From Streptomyces sp. TRM70350 (GTDB lineage Bacteria > Actinomycetota > Actinomycetes > Streptomycetales > Streptomycetaceae): a DNA stretch of 64,000 nucleotides. This document shows positions 28,652-40,281 of this stretch, piece by piece. Where the stretch lies: assembly GCF_019219825.1 (NCBI RefSeq), contig NZ_JAHUXH010000004.1, positions 1 to 64,000 on the forward strand, written 5' to 3'. Under the pieces are notes generated by a model. The model had not been told where the DNA came from. It made no database searches and saw only the letters and a list, made by a program, of their open reading frames with translations. Each line of letters begins with the position of its first letter. Position 1 is the first letter of the stretch. Both the position numbers and the translations under genes were made by a program.

Positions 28652-29629
28652 ATGGCAAGGCAAGCAAGACAGTGGAGAGTCGGCGCGGCCGGCATAGCGG
28701 TCCTCGGCCTCACCCTCACCGCCTGCGGCGGTGCGAAGGTCGGTGACAGCTCCTCGGACGCCGGTGGCTCGGGCAGCTCCGGCACGTGCGGCACCTTCAA
28801 CCTCGCGGTCAACCCGTGGGTGGGGTACGAGGCCAACGCGGCGGTCATCGCGTACGTCGCTGAGCAGGACCTCGGCTGCAAGGTCACCAAGAAGGACCTC
28901 AAGGAGGAGATCGCCTGGCAGGGCTTCGGGACGGGCGAGGTCGACGCCGTCGTCGAGAACTGGGGCCACGACGACCTGAAGAAGAAGTACATCACCGACC
29001 AGAAGACCGCCGTCGACGCCGGCCCGACCGGCAACGAAGGCCTCATCGGCTGGTACGTGCCGCCGTGGCTGGCCAAGGAGCACCCGGACATCCTCGACTG
29101 GAACAACCTCAACAAGTACGCGGCCGAGTTCAAGACCTCCGAGTCCGGCGGCAAGGGCCAACTCCTCGACGGCGACCCGTCGTTCGTGACCAACGACGAG
29201 GCCTTGGTCAAGAACCTGAAGCTCAACTACAAGGTGGTGTACGCCGGCAGCGAGACCGCCCTCATCCAGGCCTTCCGCAAGGCGGAGAAGGACAAGGAAT
29301 GGGTGATCGGCTACTTCTACGAGCCGCAGTGGTTCATGTCCGAGGTGCCGCTCAAGAAGGTGAAGCTGCCCGAGTACAAGGAGGGCTGCGACGCCGACGC
29401 GGAGAAGGTCGACTGTGACTACCCGGTGTACAAGCTGGACAAGATCGTCAGCGCGAAGTTCGCCAAGTCGGGCAGCCCGGCCTACGACCTGGTGAAGAAC
29501 TTCACCTGGACGAACGAGGACCAGAACATCGTGGCCAAGTACATCGCGGTGGACAAGATGACCCCCGAGGCCGCGGCGAAGAAGTGGGTCGAGGCCAACC
29601 GGGACAAGGTGGAGGCCTGGATCAAGTAG
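28652..29629 (+). CDS. Glycine betaine-binding lipoprotein (ProX/OpuAC type)
   Basis: This 325-aa substrate-binding protein of the importer has a signal peptide with a hydrophobic core (VGAAGIAVLGLTL) and a lipobox L-T-A-C with the lipidated cysteine at C25, so it is anchored outside the membrane. A Gly/Ser linker precedes the binding domain, which starts near TFNLAVNPWVGYEANAAVIA. Several tryptophans (NPWVGYE, VENWGHD, GWYVPPW, PQWFMSE) could form the aromatic cage for a quaternary ammonium group. A strong terminator follows the gene, closing the betB unit. Confidence 0.92.
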   Translation: MARQARQWRVGAAGIAVLGLTLTACGGAKVGDSSSDAGGSGSSGTCGTFNLAVNPWVGYEANAAVIAYVAEQDLGCKVTKKDLKEEIAWQGFGTGEVDAVVENWGHDDLKKKYITDQKTAVDAGPTGNEGLIGWYVPPWLAKEHPDILDWNNLNKYAAEFKTSESGGKGQLLDGDPSFVTNDEALVKNLKLNYKVVYAGSETALIQAFRKAEKDKEWVIGYFYEPQWFMSEVPLKKVKLPEYKEGCDADAEKVDCDYPVYKLDKIVSAKFAKSGSPAYDLVKNFTWTNEDQNIVAKYIAVDKMTPEAAAKKWVEANRDKVEAWIK

Positions 29630-29640
29630 GCCCTTCACGG

Positions 29641-29686
29641 ATGCCCGGTGGGTGGTGCGCACGGACGCGCACCGCCCACCGGGCAT
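29641..29686 (+). terminator. Terminator after the ABC importer operon
   Basis: A 20-bp stem (29641-29660 with 29667-29686, one G-U pair) closes a 6-base loop, followed by TCCCGTTTTCC. It lies 12 bases after the binding-protein stop. Confidence 0.85.
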
Positions 29687-29737
29687 TCCCGTTTTCCAGG
29701 CCGTTGTCCAGTGCGTTCTCCGCCGTCGACGGACCTC

Positions 29738-32261
<2,524 letters not shown>

Positions 32262-32297
32262 CACCCCGCGTCGACTCCGAGGGAAGGAACACCGCCG

Positions 32298-33158
32298 GTG
32301 AACGCACAGCTGCTCGACGGCAAGGCGACCGCCGCCGACATCCGCCGCGAACTCGCGGAGCGCGTGGCCAAGTTGACGGCCACCAACGGCCGCCCGCCGG
32401 GCCTGGGCACCGTCCTGGTCGGCGACGACCCCGGCAGCCATGCCTACGTCGCCGGCAAGCACCGCGACTGCGCCCAGGTCGGCATCGCCTCCATCCGCCG
32501 GGACCTGCCCGCCGACGCCTCACAGGAGCAGGTCGAGGAGACGATCGACGAGCTCAACGCCGATCCGGCCTGCACCGGCTACATCGTCCAGCTCCCGCTG
32601 CCCCGCCACCTGGACGCCAACGCCGTACTGGAACGCATGGACCCGGCCAAGGACGCCGACGGCCTGCACCCCGTCAACCTCGGCCGGCTCACCCTGGGCG
32701 TCGAGGCACCGCTGCCGTGCACCCCGCGCGGCATCGTGGAGCTGCTCCGCCGCCACGACGTACCGCTCGCGGGAGCCCGTGTCTGCGTGATCGGCCGGGG
32801 CATCACGGTAGGCCGCCCCATCGGCCTCCTGCTCACCCGCCGCTCCGAGAACGCCACCGTCACCCTGTGCCACACCGGCACCAAGGGCCTGGCCTGGCAC
32901 GTACGCGAGGCGGACATCGTCATCGCCGCCGCCGGCTCGCCCGGACTGGTCACCAAGGGCATGCTGCGCCCCGGCGCCGCGGTCCTGGACGTCGGCATCA
33001 CCCGCACCGACCAGGGCCTGGTCGGCGACATCCACCCGGACGCCGCCCAGGTGGCCGGCTGGATCGCGCCCATGCCCGGCGGTGTGGGCCCCATGACCCG
33101 AGCGATGTTGCTGGCCAACGTCGTCGAGGCCGCCGAGAGGAACGCCACCGCCGTATGA
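32298..33158 (+). CDS. folD: Bifunctional 5,10-methylene-THF dehydrogenase/cyclohydrolase
   Basis: FolD converts 5,10-methylene-THF to 10-formyl-THF with NADP. The 286-aa protein has the conserved lysine in [14 protein letters not shown], the motif [13 protein letters not shown], the NADP region [16 protein letters not shown] and the C-terminal [16 protein letters not shown]. It starts with GTG and GGAAGGA lies upstream. Its place between two THF-charging demethylases (dimethylglycine oxidase and sarcosine oxidase) implies it drains their product toward PurU and formate, beyond any housekeeping role. Confidence 0.95.
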   Translation: MNAQLLDGKATAADIRRELAERVAKLTATNGRPPGLGTVLVGDDPGSHAYVAGKHRDCAQVGIASIRRDLPADASQEQVEETIDELNADPACTGYIVQLPLPRHLDANAVLERMDPAKDADGLHPVNLGRLTLGVEAPLPCTPRGIVELLRRHDVPLAGARVCVIGRGITVGRPIGLLLTRRSENATVTLCHTGTKGLAWHVREADIVIAAAGSPGLVTKGMLRPGAAVLDVGITRTDQGLVGDIHPDAAQVAGWIAPMPGGVGPMTRAMLLANVVEAAERNATAV

Positions 33159-33228
33159 ACGCTCACGCCCCCGAGCACCCCCAGTATCCGCACGTCGCAG
33201 AAGCCCTTTCAGAAGACGGAGACGTCCG

Positions 33229-34461
33229 ATGAGCCCCCGCACCCCCGGCGCCGACCTCCCCGACCACCCCGACTGGCTGTGGCGCAATCCCGAGCCCAAG
33301 CGGTCGTACGACGTGGTGATCGTCGGAGGTGGCGGACACGGCCTGGCCACCGCGCACTACCTCGCCAGGAACCACGGCATCACCAATGTCGCGGTGCTGG
33401 AGAAGGGCTGGCTCGCGGGCGGCAACATGGCCCGCAACACCACGATCATCCGCTCCAACTACCTGTGGGACGAGAGCGCCGGAATCTACGAGCACGCCCT
33501 CAAGCTCTGGGAGGGACTGGCGGAGGAGCTGGACTACCCGATCCTGTTCTCCCAGCGCGGCGTGCTGAACCTCGCGCACAGCCTCCAGGACGTCCGCGAC
33601 AGTGTGCGCCGCGTGGAGGCGAACCGTCTCAACGGCGTGGACGCGGAGTGGCTCGACGCGGACGGCGTCAAGGAAGTCTGCCCGATCGTCAACATCTCGC
33701 AGGACGTGCGCTACCCGGTCCTGGGCGCCACGTACCAGCCGCGCGCCGGCATCGCCAAGCACGACTACGTCGCCTGGGGCCTGGCCCGCTCGGCGGACGC
33801 CGCGGGCATCGACATCATCCAGAACTGCGAGGTCACCGGCCTCGACGTGGTCGGCAACCGCGTCGTCGGAGTCCAGACCAGCCTTGGCCCCATCGCGGCC
33901 GGCAAGGTCGCGCTCTGCTCGGCGGGCCACACCTCGGTCCTCGCCGCCATGGCGGGCATCGAGCTCCCCGTCCAGAGCCACCCGTTGCAGGCCCTGGTCT
34001 CGGAGCTCCTGGAGCCGGTGCACCCGACGGTCGTGATGTCCAACGCGGTCCATGTGTACGTCAGCCAGGCCCACAAGGGCGAGTTGGTGATGGGCGCGGG
34101 CATCGACGCGTACAACTCCTACACCCAGCGCGGCGCCTTCCACATCATCGAAGAGCAGATGTCGGCGGCCCTGGAGCTGTTCCCGGTCTTCGCCCGTGCG
34201 CATGTGCTGCGCACCTGGGGCGGCATCGTCGACGTCAGCCCCGACGCCTCACCGATCATCGGGCTCAGCCCCGTCGACAACCTCTACCTCAACTGCGGCT
34301 GGGGAACGGGCGGTTTCAAGGCCACCCCCGGCGTCGGCTGGGTCTACGCCCACACCATCGCCAACGACACCCCGCACGCCCTCAACGCCCCCTTCTCGCT
34401 CGACCGTTTCACCACCGGCGCGCTCGTCGACGAGCACGGCGCGGCCGCGGTGGCCCACTAG
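33229..34461 (+). CDS. soxB: Sarcosine oxidase subunit beta
   Basis: This is the catalytic flavoprotein subunit of heterotetrameric sarcosine oxidase, which turns sarcosine into glycine with transfer of the methylene group to THF. Length is 410 aa. The FAD fold shows [18 protein letters not shown]. The covalent-FMN histidine is likely H178 in [11 protein letters not shown]. The late FAD motif is [14 protein letters not shown]. The stop is 12 bases before the delta/alpha fusion gene. The ATG at 33229 is preceded by a purine-rich stretch with GGAGA. Confidence 0.93.
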   Translation: MSPRTPGADLPDHPDWLWRNPEPKRSYDVVIVGGGGHGLATAHYLARNHGITNVAVLEKGWLAGGNMARNTTIIRSNYLWDESAGIYEHALKLWEGLAEELDYPILFSQRGVLNLAHSLQDVRDSVRRVEANRLNGVDAEWLDADGVKEVCPIVNISQDVRYPVLGATYQPRAGIAKHDYVAWGLARSADAAGIDIIQNCEVTGLDVVGNRVVGVQTSLGPIAAGKVALCSAGHTSVLAAMAGIELPVQSHPLQALVSELLEPVHPTVVMSNAVHVYVSQAHKGELVMGAGIDAYNSYTQRGAFHIIEEQMSAALELFPVFARAHVLRTWGGIVDVSPDASPIIGLSPVDNLYLNCGWGTGGFKATPGVGWVYAHTIANDTPHALNAPFSLDRFTTGALVDEHGAAAVAH

Positions 34462-34473
34462 GGAGCCGAACCA

Positions 34474-37400
34474 ATGCTGCTCATCCCCTGCCCGTGGTGC
34501 GGGCCCCGCGACGAGGCCGAGTTCCACTACGGCGGCCAGGCCCACGTGCCCTACCCGGAGGACCCGGCGTCCCTCTCCGACGAGGAGTGGGCCCGCTACC
34601 TCTTCTTCCGCGACAACCCCAAGGGCCCCTTCGCCGAGCGCTGGAGCCACGCGGCGGGCTGCCGCCGCTGGTTCAACGCGGTACGGGACACGTCGACGAA
34701 CGAGGTCCTGGCGGTGTACAGGACGGGAGAGGAACGCCCGGCGACTGTTGAGCCGAGGCCAGTATTTTCAGCCCGTCCGGCGTTTGAGGACGAGGCCTCT
34801 TCAGGGCCGACGGGGGTCCAGGGGGCGGAGCCCCCTGGCGGGGTGGAAGGGGCGGAGCCCCTTCGGGATGGGACGGGTAGGGGCGGCGGGGGCGAGGCAA
34901 CCCAGCCGTTCCGCCACGCGACCCGCGGCCGAATCCACCGCGAGGAACCCCTCACCTTCACCTTCGACGGCACCGAATACCAGGGCTACCGCGGCGACAC
35001 CCTCGCCTCCGCCCTCCTCGCCAACGGCGTCATCCAGGCCGGCACCAGCATCAAGCTCGGCCGCCCCCGAGGCATCTTCTCCGCCGGCGTCGAAGAGCCC
35101 AACGCGGTCATCCAGATCGAGGAGCCCTTCCCGGAGCCGATGCTCCCCGCCACGACCGTCGAGCTCTACGCCGGCCTGGTCGCCAGCAGTCTCCCCGGCC
35201 TGGGCCGCCTCGCCACCGACCCGGATCCCGCCCGCTACGACGCCGTGCACGCCCACTGCGACCTGCTGATCGTGGGCGCCGGCCCGGCCGGCCTCGCGGC
35301 AGCGGCAGCGGCAGCGAACAGCGGCGCCCGCGTCATCCTCGCCGACGACCAGCCGGAACCCGGCGGCAGCCTCCTCGGCACGGCCGAACACCTCGACTGG
35401 GTGCGGGAGGTGACGGAGCAGCTCGACGCCGCCCCAGAGGTCCGCGTCCTGCCCCGCACCACCGTCTTCGGCTACTACGACGACAACCACCTGCTCGCCG
35501 TCGAGCGCCGCACCCATCACCTCGGCGCCGACGCCCCCGAGAACGTCTCCCGCGAACGCGTCTGGCGCATCCGCGCCCGCCGAGTCGTCCTCGCCACCGG
35601 CGCCCACGAGCGCTCCCTGGCCTTCGCGAACAACGACCGCCCCGGCGTGATGCTGGCCTCCTCGGCCCGCACCCACGTCAACCGCCACGGCGCCCTGCCC
35701 GGCCGACACGCGGTCGTCTTCACGACCAACGACAGCGCGTACGCGGCGGCGCTGGACCTGGCCTCGGCAGGCCTGTCCATCGCGGCGATCGTCGACACCC
35801 GCCCCGAACCGGGGGAGTGGGCGGACCGCGCAAGAGCAGCCGGCATCGAAGTCCTCCCCGGCCACGCCGTCATCAGCACGGAGGGCGAGGCCCGCCTCAC
35901 CGCGGTGACCGTCGCGCCGTACGAAGACTCCCCGGAGCGGCGGGAGTTCGCCGCCGACCTGCTGCTGGTCTCCGGTGGCTGGAACCCGGTGGCGCACCTG
36001 TTCAGTCAGTCGGGGGGCAAGCTGCGCTACGACGACACGCTGGGCTCCTTCGTCCCCGACACCACCCGTCAGGCGGTCGAGGTCGTCGGCAGCGCGAGCG
36101 GTGTCCTCGACCCGGCCACCGTCCTGGCACAGGGTGCCGCCGCGGGTGCCCGCGCCGTCGAGGCCGAGGGCTACACGCCCGAGGCACCGCGCCTCCCGGA
36201 CGTGCCCGCCCAGCCGCGGCAGACGCCGCCGATGCACGTGTACGTCGTCCCGGGCGACGCGGAAGGCCCCCGCTTCGTCGACCTCCAGCGCGATGTCACC
36301 GTCGACGACCTGGCCCGCGCGACCGGCGCCGGCCTGCGCTCGGTCGAGCACACCAAGCGCTACACCACGGCCGGTACCGCGAGCGACCAGGGCAAGACCT
36401 CCGGCATCCTGGCCGGCGGCGTCGTGGCCGACCTGCTCGGCGTGGACATCTCGGCGCTCGGCACCACGACGTTCCGCCCGCCGTACACCCCGGTCTCCTT
36501 CGCAGCCCTCGCGGGCCGCGACCGAGGCGCCCTGAGCGACCCGGTCCGCACGACCGCCCTCCACGAGTGGCACGTCGCGCACGGCGCCCTGTTCGAGAAC
36601 GTCGGCCAGTGGAAGCGCCCCTGGTACTACCCGCAGGACGGCGAGGACATGGAAGCCGCCGTACTGCGCGAGTGCCGGGCGACCCGCGAGAGCGTGGGCT
36701 TCATGGACGCCTCCACTCTCGGCAAGATCGACGTACAGGGCCCGGACGCCGGTGTCTTCCTGGACCGGCTCTACACCAACATGATGAGCACCCTGAAGGT
36801 CGGCATGATCCGCTACGGCGTCATGTGCCGCCCGGACGGCATGGTCTTCGACGACGGCACGGTCATCCGCGTCGCTCCGGAGCGCTTCCTGGTCACCACG
36901 ACGACGGGCAACGCCGCCGCCGTACTCGACTGGATGGAGGAGTGGCTCCAGACCGAGTGGCCCGAGCTGAAGGTCCACTGCACCTCCGTGACCGAGCAGT
37001 GGGCCACGGTCGCCCTGGTCGGTCCGAAGTCCCGCGCGGTCCTCGCCGCGCTCGCGCCCCGACTCGCCGTGGCCAACGACGACTTCCCGTTCATGGCCTG
37101 GCGGGAGACGACCGTCGCGGGCATCGAGGCCCGGGTCTGCCGCATCAGCTTCTCCGGCGAACTCGCCTACGAGATCAACGTGTCACCGTGGCGGGCCCTC
37201 GCCCTGTGGGAGGCCGTGTACGAGGCCGGCGCCCCCTACGGCATCACCCCGTACGGCACGGAGACCATGCACGTCCTGCGGGCCGAGAAGGGCTACCCGA
37301 TCATCGGCCAGGACACCGACGGCACCGTCACACCCCAGGACCTCGGCATGAGCTGGGTGGTGTCGAAGAAGAAACCGGACTTCATCGGCAAGCGGTCCTT

Positions 37401-37719
37401 CGCCCGCGCCGACACCGCCCGCCCGGACCGCAAGCACCTGGTCGGCCTGCTCCCCGAGGACCCGGGCACCTTCCTCCCGGAGGGCACTCATCTGGTCGCC
37501 GAGGGTGTGCTGCCGACCCCGCCCGTCCCCATGCTCGGCCATGTCACGTCCAGCTATCGCAGCGCCGCCCTCGGCCGGACGTTCGCGCTCGCCCTGATCA
37601 AGGGCGGCCGGGACCGCATCGGCGAGCGGCTGTACGCCCCCGTGGGCGACCAGCTGGTCCCGGTGACTGTCGCCAGCCCCGTCCTCTACGACCCCGAGGG
37701 AGCCCGCCGCGATGGCTGA
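34474..37719 (+). CDS. Fused sarcosine oxidase subunits delta and alpha
   Basis: One 1081-aa frame encodes what are normally two proteins. Residues 1-90 are the delta subunit, with zinc ligands C6, C9, H59 and C63 (CPWCG, WSHAAGC). Residues 91-142 are a low-complexity Pro/Gly/Glu linker encoded by a repeat element. Residues 143-1081 are the alpha subunit, with an N-terminal 2Fe-2S-ferredoxin-like plug (about 150-230), an NAD-binding domain (DLLIVGAGPAGLAAAAAAA) and a C-terminal GcvT-like THF-binding domain (from about 690). The alpha gene usually begins near TQPFRHATRGRI, and here no ATG precedes that point. An in-frame GTG at 34843 could still give a separate alpha subunit. It is flanked by soxB and soxG, with an 8-base overlap into soxG. 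Confidence 0.85.
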   Translation: MLLIPCPWCGPRDEAEFHYGGQAHVPYPEDPASLSDEEWARYLFFRDNPKGPFAERWSHAAGCRRWFNAVRDTSTNEVLAVYRTGEERPATVEPRPVFSARPAFEDEASSGPTGVQGAEPPGGVEGAEPLRDGTGRGGGGEATQPFRHATRGRIHREEPLTFTFDGTEYQGYRGDTLASALLANGVIQAGTSIKLGRPRGIFSAGVEEPNAVIQIEEPFPEPMLPATTVELYAGLVASSLPGLGRLATDPDPARYDAVHAHCDLLIVGAGPAGLAAAAAAANSGARVILADDQPEPGGSLLGTAEHLDWVREVTEQLDAAPEVRVLPRTTVFGYYDDNHLLAVERRTHHLGADAPENVSRERVWRIRARRVVLATGAHERSLAFANNDRPGVMLASSARTHVNRHGALPGRHAVVFTTNDSAYAAALDLASAGLSIAAIVDTRPEPGEWADRARAAGIEVLPGHAVISTEGEARLTAVTVAPYEDSPERREFAADLLLVSGGWNPVAHLFSQSGGKLRYDDTLGSFVPDTTRQAVEVVGSASGVLDPATVLAQGAAAGARAVEAEGYTPEAPRLPDVPAQPRQTPPMHVYVVPGDAEGPRFVDLQRDVTVDDLARATGAGLRSVEHTKRYTTAGTASDQGKTSGILAGGVVADLLGVDISALGTTTFRPPYTPVSFAALAGRDRGALSDPVRTTALHEWHVAHGALFENVGQWKRPWYYPQDGEDMEAAVLRECRATRESVGFMDASTLGKIDVQGPDAGVFLDRLYTNMMSTLKVGMIRYGVMCRPDGMVFDDGTVIRVAPERFLVTTTTGNAAAVLDWMEEWLQTEWPELKVHCTSVTEQWATVALVGPKSRAVLAALAPRLAVANDDFPFMAWRETTVAGIEARVCRISFSGELAYEINVSPWRALALWEAVYEAGAPYGITPYGTETMHVLRAEKGYPIIGQDTDGTVTPQDLGMSWVVSKKKPDFIGKRSFARADTARPDRKHLVGLLPEDPGTFLPEGTHLVAEGVLPTPPVPMLGHVTSSYRSAALGRTFALALIKGGRDRIGERLYAPVGDQLVPVTVASPVLYDPEGARRDG
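34759..34900. repeat. Streptomycete-type intergenic repeat embedded in the soxD-soxA junction
   Basis: This segment, from AGTATTTTCAGCCCGTCCGG through the GGATGGGACGGGTAGGGG region to GGGGGCGAGG, matches from memory a repeat family common between genes in Streptomyces genomes. It holds two internal hairpins: AGGGGGCGGAGCCCCCT near 34830 and AAGGGGCGGAGCCCCTT near 34848. Here it lies in frame and encodes the linker that joins the delta and alpha subunits. The family assignment rests on recollection and should be checked by a genome-wide search. Confidence 0.65.
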
Positions 37720-38314
37720 GACCGCCCTTACCGCCCCGCTCCGCAGCCCGCTGTCGCAGGTCGCGGACCACCTGGCCGCCGCGACACGTACGTCCGGGGG
37801 CGCGATCCGGCTGGCCGAACTCCCCTTCCTGGCCCAGCTCAACGTGCGCATGGACGCCAAGGGAGCGGCGGCGGAAGCCGTCGGGCTCGCCCTGGACCTG
37901 CAACTACCGCTCCAGCCGAACACCGTGGTCCGCGCCGGGGAGTTGACCGCGCTGTGGCTCGGCCCGGACGAGTGGCTGCTGGTGGGACCGCCGGGCAGCG
38001 AGCGGGACCTGGAGAGCCGGATCCGTCAGGCCGCGGGCGACGAGTTCGTCTCCGTGATCGACGTCTCCGCGCAGCGCACCACGCTCCTGGTCACGGGCCC
38101 GCGCGCCCATGACCTGCTGGCCCACGGCTGCTCGCTGGACCTGCACCCGCGGGCCTTCGGCCCCGGACGCTGCGCCCAGACGACACTGGGCCGCACACAG
38201 GTCGTCCTGGTCGCCCGGGACGAATACAGGGCCGGATTCTGGGTCCTGGTGCGCTCGACGTTCGCCGGCTATCTGGCGGACTGGCTGCTCGACGCGGCGA
38301 CGGAATACGTCTGA
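37712..38314 (+). CDS. soxG: Sarcosine oxidase subunit gamma
   Basis: This 200-aa gamma subunit of heterotetrameric sarcosine oxidase has a GcvT-like half-fold: ALWLGPDEWLLVGP near residue 85 and FWVLVRSTFAGYLADWLLDA at the C-terminus are family hallmarks. Its role is structural. The ATG overlaps the alpha-subunit stop by 8 bases, so the two are coupled. A strong hairpin follows 40 bases downstream, yet folP continues in the same direction. Confidence 0.92.
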   Translation: MAETALTAPLRSPLSQVADHLAAATRTSGGAIRLAELPFLAQLNVRMDAKGAAAEAVGLALDLQLPLQPNTVVRAGELTALWLGPDEWLLVGPPGSERDLESRIRQAAGDEFVSVIDVSAQRTTLLVTGPRAHDLLAHGCSLDLHPRAFGPGRCAQTTLGRTQVVLVARDEYRAGFWVLVRSTFAGYLADWLLDAATEYV

Positions 38315-38353
38315 CGGAACACGCCCGAGTGACAGGGCGGGTTCGCCCGTCCT

Positions 38354-38388
38354 CCCTGTGGGAGCTCCGCCGAGGGGCTCCCACAGGG
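38354..38388 (+). terminator. Hairpin between soxG and folP
   Basis: A perfect 12-bp stem (38354-38365 with 38377-38388) closes an 11-base loop and is followed by CTTTGCG. It may terminate the sox transcript or attenuate expression of folP. Confidence 0.7.
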
Positions 38389-38433
38389 CTTTGCGCAGTA
38401 CCTCATCGTCGTACGTTCGAAGGCTGGACTCCT

Positions 38434-39354
38434 GTGACCGTCACGGCTCACGCCACCACCTCTCCCCACCCGGGCACGCCCCGTATCCACCCGCACGGGC
38501 TGCCGCGGCCCGGCCGGACGCTGGTCATGGGCGTCGTGAACGTCACCCCGGACTCGTTCTCCGACGGCGGGCTGTCGTTCGCCGCGGACGCGGCCGTCGC
38601 ACATGGGCTCGCGCTGCTCGAACAGGGCGCGGACATCGTGGACGTGGGCGGCGAGTCGACCCGTCCCGGGGCGGCACGCCCGACGGCCGAGGAGGAGCTG
38701 CGACGCGTCCTGCCGGTCGTCCGGGAACTCGCCGCGGCAGGCGCGGTCGTGAGCGTCGACACCATGCGGGCCGAGATCGCCGCCCGCGCCCTGGACGCGG
38801 GCGTGCGGCTGGTCAACGACGTCTCAGGGGGGCTCGCCGACCCGGCGATGCTGCCGCTGATGGCCCGGGCGGACCTGCCGTACGTGCTGATGCACTGGCG
38901 AGGGCACTCCGCCGGCATGCAGGCGAACGCCCTCTACGCCGACGTCGTCACCGATGTGCTCGACGAACTGAGGCTGAGGATCGACGCGGCGCTGGAGGCC
39001 GGGATACGGCCCGGCTGCCTGGTCGTCGACCCCGGGCTGGGCTTCGCCAAGACGCCCGACCACAACTGGAAGCTGCTGGGCCGCCTCGGGGACGTCATGG
39101 CCCTGGGACATCCTGTCCTCGTGGGAGCGTCACGCAAGTCGTTCCTGGGCAGCCTGCTGGCGGACCGGACGACGGGAGAACCCCGCCCCGCACGGCTGCG
39201 CGATGCCGCGACGACGGCTGTCTCCGTGCTGGCCGCCGCACAGGGTGTCTGGTGCCTGCGCGTGCACGACGTCGTCTCCACGGCTGACGCGGTACGCGTG
39301 ACGGCGCGCTGGGGAGCCGAGGTGCCGGCGCCGGTGGGGTCGCCGCTGGGCTGA
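38434..39354 (+). CDS. folP: Dihydropteroate synthase
   Basis: Dihydropteroate synthase condenses p-aminobenzoate with the pterin pyrophosphate in folate synthesis. The 306-aa TIM barrel has all diagnostic motifs: NVTPDSFSDGG, GGESTRPGA, VNDVSGG and GASRKSFLG. I start at the GTG at 38434; an earlier reading through the hairpin region is unlikely. Chromosomal folP of streptomycetes usually lies with other folate genes, so this is probably an extra copy carried by the island to expand the folate pool that accepts methyl-derived C1 units. Sulfonamide response cannot be read from it. It converges on iclR2 with a 16-base gap. Confidence 0.93.
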   Translation: MTVTAHATTSPHPGTPRIHPHGLPRPGRTLVMGVVNVTPDSFSDGGLSFAADAAVAHGLALLEQGADIVDVGGESTRPGAARPTAEEELRRVLPVVRELAAAGAVVSVDTMRAEIAARALDAGVRLVNDVSGGLADPAMLPLMARADLPYVLMHWRGHSAGMQANALYADVVTDVLDELRLRIDAALEAGIRPGCLVVDPGLGFAKTPDHNWKLLGRLGDVMALGHPVLVGASRKSFLGSLLADRTTGEPRPARLRDAATTAVSVLAAAQGVWCLRVHDVVSTADAVRVTARWGAEVPAPVGSPLG

Positions 39355-39370
39355 GCGCCCCCGTGGAGCC

Positions 39371-40168
39371 TCAGCCCAGATAGCCCATCCGGCGACTGAT
39401 CTCGTCCGCGCCGCTGATCAGCACGGGTGCGACTGCGCGGATGCGTTCCTCGGTGAAGCGGTATGTGGGGCCGGAGGCGCTGAGCGCGGCGAGGACCTCG
39501 CCGTCGCGGGACCGGATCGGCGCCGCGACGGCGTGCAGTCCGATCTCGAGTTCCTCCAGCGCCACCGCGTACCCACGCTCCCGCGACTCGGCGAGGTCTT
39601 TCTCCAGCTTTGTCCTGGCCGTCAGGGTGTGCGGCGTCAGCTTCTGCACCCCCGACTCCGCGAGCACGCGGGCGCGCCCCTTCTCCGTCAGATGGGCCAG
39701 CAGGATCTTGCCGCTCGAAGTGGCGTGCACGGGAGTGAGCTGACCGACCCAATTGTGGGTGCCGACGGCGCCAGGGCCGCGTACCTGATACAGGTTGACG
39801 GCGTAGTGCTCCTGCAGGACGGCGATGTTGACGGTTTCGCCGATCTCCTCGCTGAGCCGCTCGCACACCGGGCGGCCCTGCTGGGTGATGTCGAGGCGGC
39901 CGGTGACCGCGCCGGCCAGGCGCACGATCCCGAAGCCCAGCCGGTACTTGCCCCGCTCGGTCGTCTGCTCGACCAGGCCGCGCGCCTCCAGTGCCCCGAG
40001 CAGACGGAAGGCGGTCGACTTGTGGACGTCGATCTGGGCGGCCACCTCGCTGACGCCCGCCTCGCCGCGCTGGGCGAGGATCTCCAGGACGCTGACGGCG
40101 CGGTCGACGGACTGCACACCGTTCACCGCCGTACCCGCTGTTTCGCTATCTGCGGCGTAGTTGCTCAT
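39371..40168 (-). CDS. IclR-family transcriptional regulator 2
   Basis: This 265-aa regulator is a near-twin of the one at 19129: same length, same start MSNY, same end GYLG and an identical recognition segment HKSTAFRLLGALEARGLVEQ. The winged helix lies at about residues 18-80 and the effector domain at 90-260, where most differences between the twins fall. The palindrome GTTGCTCATAGCGCAAC (40160-40176) covers its ATG, at exactly the same position relative to the start codon as in iclR1. Twin regulators with one DNA specificity and different effector pockets would let the island answer two metabolites. That reading is inference. Confidence 0.9.
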   Translation of the reverse strand: MSNYAADSETAGTAVNGVQSVDRAVSVLEILAQRGEAGVSEVAAQIDVHKSTAFRLLGALEARGLVEQTTERGKYRLGFGIVRLAGAVTGRLDITQQGRPVCERLSEEIGETVNIAVLQEHYAVNLYQVRGPGAVGTHNWVGQLTPVHATSSGKILLAHLTEKGRARVLAESGVQKLTPHTLTARTKLEKDLAESRERGYAVALEELEIGLHAVAAPIRSRDGEVLAALSASGPTYRFTEERIRAVAPVLISGADEISRRMGYLG

Positions 40169-40186
40169 AGCGCAACTATACGCAAT
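40160..40186 (-). promoter_or_regulatory. iclR2 autoregulatory site
   Basis: GTTGCTCATAGCGCAAC (40160-40176) is a near-perfect 17-bp palindrome across the iclR2 start codon. An overlapping second copy, GCGCAACTATACGCAAT (40170-40186), is shifted by one helical turn. The same arrangement, more degenerate, is present at iclR1. Confidence 0.72.
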
Positions 40187-40281
40187 CGCCGGTGTGCGGG
40201 GAGGGGCCGCAGTGACTCGACAAAGGGCCGGTTGGGCGCTTGACGTCAACGGCCTCCCCGCACCCTAGGGCTGTCTGCTCG

